Shown: positions 56,463 through 64,000 of the stretch, piece by piece
Layout: each line of letters opens with the position of its first letter
Numbering within the stretch: the first letter of the stretch is position 1
DNA from: Aegilops tauschii subsp. strangulata
Taxonomy: Eukaryota; Streptophyta; Magnoliopsida; Poales; Poaceae
DNA length: 64,000 nt
Assembly (NCBI RefSeq): GCF_002575655.3
Contig: NC_053039.3
Location: forward strand, 376,503,633-376,567,632
Direction: 5' to 3'
Program-made: the position numbers and the translations under genes
The notes under the pieces: generated by a model
The model's database searches: none
What the model saw: the letters and a program-made list of their open reading frames with translations, nothing else
Told to the model about the DNA's origin: nothing

Positions 56463-59085
56463 TAGACTGACTAAATTCTTCTTCTATACCATCCAACAGG
56501 CTGTCTAGCCCACAATCCTGTTGGGAATACTTTGCGGCTAATTCTACTTGGTCATACACCAAACTGACGGGGATCTCTTTCCCATCAGACCCACAGGTCC
56601 GACCTCGGCCATGTGGTTCGGGTCAGCCTTGGTATATCGCGTCTTCACCATGGCCCAGGCTTCCCTTGCACCTTGTCGGCAGGCTGATATCTTCCATAAT
56701 CGGAAGCGCCGCCGAGCTCCCTTGACCTTCTCTACAAGCTCCCCCATGCCTCCTAGCAGGGAGGCGGATGGCCACAAGGCTTGGGCAATGCCCTGCATCA
56801 CCTGCCGAACTTGTTCGTGCAGTTGTGAGAGCTCTGGCAGAAGATCACCTGCAGACCCGGGCATCTCCTCCGCGGGACGACCCGTCAGCATACCTGCAGA
56901 CATAACTCTGTTAGCCGGTTTCTTCGCCGAACTCTTTAAAAGTTCGTTCAAGCACTTACTAAAAATGCCGCGTCGAAGCCTCTTATTCTTCTTTACGGAG
57001 TCAGCAAGCTGGGCTCGAACATCTTTCAGTTCAACACCCAGTCAGGTATTGGCGTCTTGGAGATCGTTTTCCTCCCGCCTAACCCGTGTAAGCACGCGCT
57101 CGCCAGCCTTTAGCTGTCGTTGAGCATGTTGCTCATCCCCTCACACGACCTCCGGATTCACTCCGGAGTCATCTGCAGAATCTATTGTTAGATTTGCATG
57201 TATGTTGCATACTACCTGGTACATGTCTTTCTTTGCAATAGAAATAAGTGTTACCAGATGGGGCCTTCTCGGACTCCTTCACTGCGGCAACTGCGGCCTG
57301 AAGCTAGGCTTTGCACTCCTCCAGCTCTTGAGACAACCAGGTATTCTTCTCCGTAAGAACCTATGCAGACAATGATCCTTAAATCAGTTGTGCCAACTGT
57401 TTCAAGTCTCAGGGCCTACTGATATACATAATTATTAAATTTTCTTACCCGTATATCCTTCACATACTGGTCCGTGGCTCTGGCAAGACCATTTTCAGCA
57501 GCTCGGATGTACGCGTCTCCTGAGTTAAAGGCATCGAACACCTCTTGGGAGAAACAAGCGTCGTGGAGTACGGCCCGGCGACGCCTGTGATTCATGGCAC
57601 TCTCCACTTCGGAATTCGTAGCGGACAGTCTATCCGCATCCTCTTTAGGAGGAACATCCGGTGTTGGCCCCATGTTAGCGTTCGCCTCTAAGTCCGGCTC
57701 TGGAGCCCGGCTCGTGGAGGCATGGCCGGCAACCTCTCCGGATATAGTCCGGCGAGCGTTTTTCCTACTAGGAAACATGGACGTTATTATATTTTAAAAG
57801 ATGACAACCACGGAGCGGGGTTCTTTTTCATACCTCTGCGACGGCGTCTCAGTCCTGACCGCCTTCCTTTCAAGCCTACCCAGCTTCGGTGCCCCTTGTT
57901 GGTGAGTCACTGCGGGTTCGGCATGGCGTCCCGAGGGCCTTCCCTGTAAGACACCATATGTGTGCGGTAGGTGAAGTGCAGAAAAAGGGATCCTTCTCGG
58001 AAGTTGGGACTCCGGTTTTACTTACATGCGATGCAGGGAGTAGTACAGGATAATCGGCTATGATGGCCACCATGGCATCGTCGCAGCTCAATTGATAGAA
58101 TGTCCTGTCAATAAGCTCCACAAATGTGTCCGGATCCTCTTCGAGTCCGGGGGCGAGGGCCCGGTCAGGGTCCTCTGGTTGTGGAGGCGGGCTGTGGACC
58201 TCCCTCACAACTTTTCACAGTTCCTGCTATGAAATAGCAAGGTAAATATTTATGACAAAGAATGCGGGAAGGTCTGGAGTACAAAGTAGCAGCTCACCCA
58301 GTTTGGGGGGTTGTACATGGAGAATCCATCCCGTGGCTTGATACGGATGAACTCCTCTTCCTCTCCTTCATATAAATCAGACAGTATTTTCGCTAGAGCA
58401 TCGACGGAGTCCGGACCTTTACGGCCGCAGCGGGTGGCATCGTCTTCTCCATTGAATTGCCACATGGGTTGTCCCCGATATTGAAGTGGCTGCACCCCCC
58501 GCATTATACATATTGACATAACCTCGATTATTGTCAATCCTGATTTGGCCAGCGTTTGTATCCGGCCCATCAGGTAAAGGACCTCTCTGTTATCTTCCTC
58601 CTGGGGGCTCCCAGGGCGCCAGCTGCGGCATTTCTTCAAAGGGGCGTTATTAAACTCAGGAAGGCCCATCCGAACATGGTCCGGAAGGGGGACGCCCTCC
58701 ATATAAAACCACTCCGAAGGCCAGTCTTCGGAGTACCGGACAGGTATCCGATCCCGGCGATGCGCCATATCTCGGCTCCGCCCACTTGATATATCGACCC
58801 CTCCTGTGTACGGGGTACGAGGCAGAATAGCCTCTTCCATAGCTCGAAATGAGCTTCACAGCCCAAAAACAGCTCACAAAGGGCGACATAGCCTACGATG
58901 TGTAATATGGAGACAGGAGTAAAATTATGCAGCTGGAGGCCGTAGAACTCTAGGAGCCCGCGGAGGAATGGATGGATTGGAAATCCAAGTCCCCTTAACA
59001 AGTACGGGACGAGGCATACCCGCTCCCCCATAGACGGGCTGGGAAAGCTCTCCGCTCGTTCCCCGCCATTGTAAGTGGCTAGTCC
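56463..59085 (-). pseudogene. Antisense multi-exon gene of Gypsy-C (PF04195/Transposase_28-like), truncated
   Basis: Read on the - strand, the block at 59031-58300 has the family pattern: VCLVPYLLRGLGFPIHPFLR, then ILHIVGYVALCELFLGCEAH, then FRLW-type and EDWPSEWFYMEGVPLPDHV segments. A frameshift lies between about 58840 and 58700. A GTGAGC donor follows PPNW at about 58300. Later exon-like blocks are 58208-58010 (DPDTFVELIDRTFYQLSC), about 57778-57450 (Ala/Glu-rich), and 56951-56463 (ELSQLHEQVRQVMQGI, helical), ending near 56463. The N-terminal exon and promoter were cut off by the Angela insertion at 59086. The product is related in kind, but not closely in sequence, to the antisense gene of Gypsy-B. 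Function unknown. Confidence 0.68.
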
Positions 59086-60809
59086 TGTTGGGGATCGTAG
59101 CAGAAATTAAAATTTTCTACGCATCACCAAGATCAATCTATGGAGTTTACTAGCAACGAGAGGGGAGGAGTGCATCTACATACCCTTGTAGATCGCGAGC
59201 GGAAGCGTTCAAGAGAACGGGGTTGATGGAGTAGTACTTGTCGTGATCCAAATCACCGATGATCCAAGCGCCGAACGAACGGCACCTCCGCGTTCAACAC
59301 ACGTACGGAGCGGTGACGTCTCCCACGCCTTGATCCAGCAAGGAGGAGGGAGAGGTTGACGAAGAGGGCTCCAATAGCAGCACGACGGCGTGGTGGTGGT
59401 GGAGTGACAGTTCTCCGGCAGGGCTTTGCCAAGCACACGCGGAGGAGGAGAGGTGTTGGGGAGGGGAGGGGCTGCGCCTTGGATGTGGTGCTGCAGCCCT
59501 CCCCTCACCCATCTATTTATAGGGAGAAGGGGGAAGGGGGCCGGCCCCTCTAGATGAGATCTAGAAGGGGGGCGGCGGCCAAGGGGGGAGGGAGCTTGCC
59601 CCCCAAGCAAGGGGGGCGGCCCCCTTTAGGGTTTCCCCCCAAACCCTACGCGCATGGACCCTAGGGGGCTTGGCGCCCAGCCCACTAAGGGCTGGTTCCC
59701 TTCCACCTACAGCCCATAAGGCCCTCCGGGGCAGGTGGACCCTCCCGGTGGACCCCCGGAACCCCTCCGGTGGTCCTGGTACAATACCGGTATACCCTCG
59801 AATATTTCCGGTGACCGTATGGTGACTTCCCATATATAAATATGTACCTCCGGACCATTTCGGAACTCCTCATGACATTCGGGATCTCATCCGGGACTCC
59901 GAACAACATTCGGTAATCACATACAAACCTTCCTTATAACCCTAGCATCATCGAACCTTAAGTGTGTAGACCCTACGGGTTCGGGAATCATGCAGACATG
60001 ACCAAGACACCTCTCTAGCCAATAACCAACAACGGGATCTGGATACCCATGTTGGCTCCCACATGTTACACGATGATCTCATCGGATGAACCACGATGTC
60101 GAGGATTCAAGCAATCCCATATACAATTCCCTTTGTCAATCGGTACTTTACTTGCCCGAGATTCGATCGTCGGTATCCCAATACCTCGTTCAATCTCGTT
60201 ACCGGCAAGTCACTTTACTCGTTCCGTAATGCATGATCCCGTGACTAACTACTTAGTCACATTGAGCTCATTATGATGATGAAATACCGAGTGGGCCCAG
60301 AGATACCTCTCCGTCATACGGAGTGACAAATCCCAGTCTCGATCCGAGCCAACCCAACAGACACTTTCGGAGATACCTGTAGTGCACCTTTATAGCCACC
60401 CAGTTACGTTGTGACGTTTGGTACACCCAAAGCATTCCTACGGTATCTGGGAGTTGCACGATCTCATGGTCTAAGGAAATGATACTTGACATTAGAAAAG
60501 CTTTAGCAAACGAACTACACGATCTAGTGCTATGCTTAGGATTGGGTCTTGTCCATCACATCATTCTCCTAATGATGTGATCCTGTTATCAATGACATCC
60601 AATGTCCATGGTCAGGAAACCGTAACCGACTATTGATCAACGAGCTAGTCAACTAGAGGCTCACTAGGGACATGTTATGGTCTATGTATTCACACATGTA
60701 TCACGATTTCCAGATAACACAATTAAAGCATGAACAATAGACAATTATCATGAACAAGGAAATATAATAATAACCATTTTATTATTGCCTCTAGGCCATA
60801 TTTCCAACT
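59086..60809 (-). repeat. Angela-like 3' LTR (about 1724 bp)
   Basis: On the - strand it begins (A)GTTGGAAATATGGCC at 60809, where TGTTGG is expected, so the first base seems mutated. It ends ...CCCCAACA at 59086. A TATA box, TATAAATA, lies at 59521-59514 on the - strand. The polypurine tract GTGCAAGTGGGATA precedes it (about 60826-60812). Open frames inside it (59209-60492) are not genes. Confidence 0.82.
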
Positions 60810-60841
60810 GTATCCCACTTGCACTAGAGTCAATAATCTAG

Positions 60842-62443
60842 TTACATTGTGATGAATCGCACACCCATAGAGTTCTGGTGTTGATCATGTTTCGCTCGTG
60901 GAAGAGGTTTAGTCAACGGATCTGCGACATTCAAATCCGTATGCACTTTACAAATATCTATGTCTCCATTTTGAACATATTCACGAATGGAGTTGAAGCG
61001 ACGCTTCATGTGCCTGGTCTTCTTGTGAAACCTGGGCTCCTTGGCAAGGGCAATAGCTCCAGTGTTGTCACAGAAGAGAGTCATCGGCCCCGATGCATTG
61101 GGAATAACTCCTAGGTCCGCAATGAACTCCTTCATCCAGATTGCTTCATGTGCTGCCTCCGAGGCTGCCATGTACTCTGCTTCACATGTAGATCCCGCCA
61201 CGACGCTTTGCTTGCAACTGCACTAGCTGACTGCCCCACCATTCAAAATGTACACGTATCCGGTTTGTGACTTAGAGTCATCCAGATCTGTGTCGAAGCT
61301 AGCATCGACGTAACCCTTCACGACGAGCTCTTCGTCACCTCCATAAACGAGAAACATATCCTTAGTCCTTTTCAGGTACTTCAGGATGTTCTTGACCGCT
61401 GTCCAGTGTTCCATGCCGGGATTACTTTGGTACCTTCCTACCAAACTTACGGCAAGGTTTACATCAGGTCTGGTACACAGCATGGCATACATAATAGACC
61501 CTATGGCCGAGGCATAGGGGACGACACTCATCTTTTCTCTATCTTCTGCCGTGGTCGGGCATTGAGCCGTGCTCAATCTCACACCTTGCAATACAGGCAA
61601 GAACCCCTTCTTGGACTGATCCATATTGAACTTCTTCAATATCTTGTCAAGGTATGTGCTTTGTGAAAGACCTATGAGGCGTCTCGATCTATCTCTATAG
61701 ATCTTGATGCCTAATATGTAAGTAGCTTCTCCAAGGTCCTTCATTGAAAAACACTTATTCAAGTAGGCCTTTATACTTTCCAAGAATTCTATATAATTTC
61801 CCATCGATAGTATGTCATCCACATATAATATGAGAAATGCTACAGAGCTCCCACTCACTTTCTTGTAAACACAGGCTTCTCCATAAGTCTGTGTAAACCC
61901 AAACGCTTTGATCATCTCATCAAAGCGAATGTTCCAACTCCGAGATGCCAGCACCAGCCCATAGATTGAGCGCTGGAGCTTGCATACTTTGTCAGCATTC
62001 TTAGGATCGACAAAACCTTCCGGCTGCATCATATACAATTCTTCCTTAAGGAAGCCGTTAAGGAATGCCGTTTTGACGTCCATTTGCCATATTTCATAAT
62101 CATAGAATGCGGCAATTGCTAACATGATTCGGACGGACTTCAGCTTTGCTACGGGTGAGAAGGTCTCATCGTAGTCAACTCCTTGAACTTGTCGATAACC
62201 CTTAGCGACAAGTCGAGCTTTATAGATGGTAACATTTCCATCTGCGTCCGTCTTCTTCTTAAAGATCCATTTATTTTCTATCGCTCGCCGATCATCGGGC
62301 AAGTCTGTCAAAGTCCATACTTTGTTTTCATACATGGATCCTATCTCGGACTGCATGGCTTCAAGCCATTTGTTGGAATCTAGACCCGCCATTGCTTCTT
62401 CATAGTTCGATGGTTCACCGTTGTCCAACAACATGATTTCCAC
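60842..62443 (-). pseudogene. Angela-like reverse transcriptase and RNase H
   Basis: Reverse transcriptase and RNase H start (62443-61223) are one open frame of 406 codons with QMDVKTAFLNG and the catalytic LYVDDILS. A single TAG at about 61220, where Trp is likely (GGAVS then stop), separates it from the rest of RNase H (61201-60842: STCEAEYMAASEAAHEA, LFCDNTGAI, then HVADPLTK-type end). The end MGVRFI is normal for the family. Apart from that one stop this part of pol is well preserved. Confidence 0.87.
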
Positions 62444-64000
62444 TCTGGTGCGGAACGTGTCCTTGTGGACCTACGAAGTTCAGTGGTAACTTGATCATGA
62501 TCATCATCATTAACTTCCTCTCTAGTCGGTGCAGGCACCACAGAAACATTTTCTTGTGCTGCGCTACTTTCTGGTTCGAGAGGGGTCATCTCATCAAGTT
62601 CCACTTTCCTCCCACTTACTTCTTTCGAGAGAAACTGTTTCTCCAGAAAGGACCCGTTCTTGGCAACGAAGATCTTGCCTTCGAATCTGAGGTAGAAGGT
62701 ATACCCAATGGTTTCCATAGGGTATCCTATGAAGATGCATTTTTCCGACTTGGGTTCGAGCTTTTCAGGTTGAAGTTTCTTGAGATAAGCATCGCATCCC
62801 CAAACTTTAAGAAACGACAGCTTAGGTTTCTTTCCAAACAATAATTCATACGGTGTCGTCTCAACGGATTTCAACGCAGCCCTTTTTAAAGTGAATGCAG
62901 CAGTCTCTAAAGAATAACCCCAGAATGATAGTGGTAGATCGGTAAGAGACATCATAGATCGCACCATATCCAATAGAGCGCGATTACGACGTTCGGACAC
63001 ACCATTACGCTGAGGTGTTCCAGGCGGCGTGAGTTGTGAAACAATTCCACATTTCCTTCAGTGTGTGCCAAATTCGTGACTCAAATATTCCCCTCCACGA
63101 TCTGATCGTAATACTTTATTTTCCTCTCACGTTGATTCTCAACCTCACTCTGAAATTCCTTGAACTTTTCAAAGGTCTCAGACTTGTGTTTCATTAAGTA
63201 GACATACCCATATCTACTCAAGTCATCAGTGAGGGTGAGAACATAACGATAGCCACCGCGAGCCTCAACGCTCATTGGACCGCGCACATCAGTATGTATG
63301 ATTTCCAATAAGTTGGTTGCTCGCTCCACTGTTCCGGAGAACGGAGTCTTGGTCATTTTGCCCATGAGGCATGGTTCGCACATGTCAAATGATTCATAAT
63401 CAAGAGACTCCAAAAGTCCATCTGCATGGAGTTTCTTCATGCGTTTGACACCAATGTGACCAAGGCGGCAGTGCCACAAGTAGGTGGGACTATCATTATC
63501 AACCTTACATTTCTTGGCATTCACACTATGAATATGTGTAACATCACGTTCGAGATTCATTAAGAATAAACCATTGACCAGCGGGGCATGACCATAAAAC
63601 ATATCTCTCATATAAATAGAACAACCATTATTCTCGGATTTAAATGAGTAGCCATCTCGCATTAAACGAGATCCAGATACAATGTTCATGCTCAAAGCTG
63701 GCACTAAATAACAATTATTGAGGTGTAAAACTAGTCCCGTAGGTAAATTTAGAGGTAGCGTGCCGACGGCGATCACATCGACCTTGGAACCATTCCCGAC
63801 ACGCATCGTCACCTCGTCCTTCGCCAGTCTCCGCTTATTCCGCAGCTCCTGCTTTGAGTTACAAATATGAGCAACCGCACCGGTATGAAATACCCAGGAG
63901 CTACTACGAGCGTTGGTTAGGTACACATCTATAACATGTATATCACATATACCTTTGGTATTGCCGGCCTTCTTATCCGCTAAGTACTTGGGGAAGTTCC
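62444..64000 (-). pseudogene. Angela-like protease and integrase, altered active site
   Basis: From the right edge: the end of gag (NFPKYLADKKAG), protease with WVFHTGAVAHICNS near 63895, GAG-pre-integrase (LWHCRLGHIGVKRMKKL, then CEPCLMGKMTK), and integrase core with HTDVRGPMS. A frameshift near 63115 puts the second catalytic Asp (in DRGGEY-type sequence) out of frame, and the frame closes at 63081. Integrase resumes at 63000 (SERRNRALLDMVRSM) and runs to the joint with RT near 62445, where another shift occurs. The protease triplet reads H-T-G instead of D-T-G, so its catalytic Asp is lost. Confidence 0.82.

Larger units (their letters stand above)
39799..59085 (+). mobile_element. Gypsy-C: second Tat-type LTR retrotransposon, interrupted twice
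   Basis: The 5' LTR starts TGAGGGAGTCC at 39799 after a likely TSD cgcgc (39794-39798). It is split at 40127 by the large-LTR element (which with one TSD copy occupies 40128-50334) and resumes to about 50475. Gag, protease, RT, RNase H and integrase follow on the + strand, then a minus-strand gene. Angela insertion at 59086 cuts that gene, and the rest of the element, including its 3' LTR, is right of the window. The pol motifs (DGGSGLNLIY, AYVDDVV) and antisense gene place it in the Tat lineage, but LTR and gag differ from Gypsy-B. Confidence 0.85.
59086..64000 (-). mobile_element. Angela-like Copia retrotransposon, minus strand, 3' part
   Basis: On the - strand: protease/integrase, reverse transcriptase, RNase H, polypurine tract, 3' LTR. 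The LTR ends at 59086 (TGTTGGGG on the + strand), preceded by agtcc (59081-59085), the likely TSD. The LTR and polyprotein match my recollection of Angela, the most abundant Triticeae Copia family. The 5' half runs off the right edge. Confidence 0.85.

Noticed and set aside
1..64000. tRNA, rRNA or other structural RNA genes
   Set aside because: Only primer binding sites complementary to tRNA-Met were found; no full tRNA or rRNA sequence was recognised by eye.

Overview
This window has no convincing host gene. It is a stack of nested transposable elements of the kind that fills the large genomes of wheat, barley and their relatives (Triticeae). That assignment rests on features seen in the sequence: 1.5-4.4 kb LTRs, Tat-type Gypsy elements carrying antisense genes, an Angela-like Copia element, and a CACTA transposon with GGGCC-rich subterminal repeats. 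It also rests on recollection of Triticeae repeat families. No database search was possible, so family names are tentative, while element boundaries and target-site duplications (TSDs) were read directly.

Layout. (1) 1-4612: the 3' part of a CACTA DNA transposon, with exon fragments of a plant Transposase_24-like protein; it is inserted in the reverse transcriptase of the next element. (2) 4613-10993: the 3' part of an Athila-like Gypsy element (Gypsy-A: decayed pol, a small second ORF, and a 1521-bp LTR). (3) 10994-11447 and 39071-39798: two halves of an older repeat, probably a reversed LTR, split by Gypsy-B. (4) 11448-39065: a complete Tat-type Gypsy element (Gypsy-B) with TSD ccata. It holds gag-pol on the + strand and a multi-exon antisense gene on the - strand, and its RNase H is split by (5) 16411-30677, a complete SIRE/Maximus-like Copia element (TSD caagg). 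That Copia element has a third large gene downstream of pol, preceded by promoter-like sequence and a probable intron. (6) 39799-59085: a second Tat-type Gypsy element (Gypsy-C). Its 5' LTR is split by (7) 40128-50329, a non-autonomous element with two 4.4-kb LTRs and only 1.4 kb of internal DNA carrying one intact 264-codon ORF (TSD atcaa). (8) 59086-64000: the 3' part of a minus-strand Angela-like Copia element inserted in the antisense gene of Gypsy-C.

How the parts work together. All pol genes here are broken by stops, frameshifts or deletions, so none of these copies looks autonomous. The best-preserved reading frames are accessory ones: the single ORF of the large-LTR element (7) and the first long exon of the antisense gene in Gypsy-B. 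Most premature stops are one C-to-T step from a sense codon, as expected for methylated, silenced DNA. The most interesting material is these accessory genes with apparent promoters of their own, carried inside retrotransposons.
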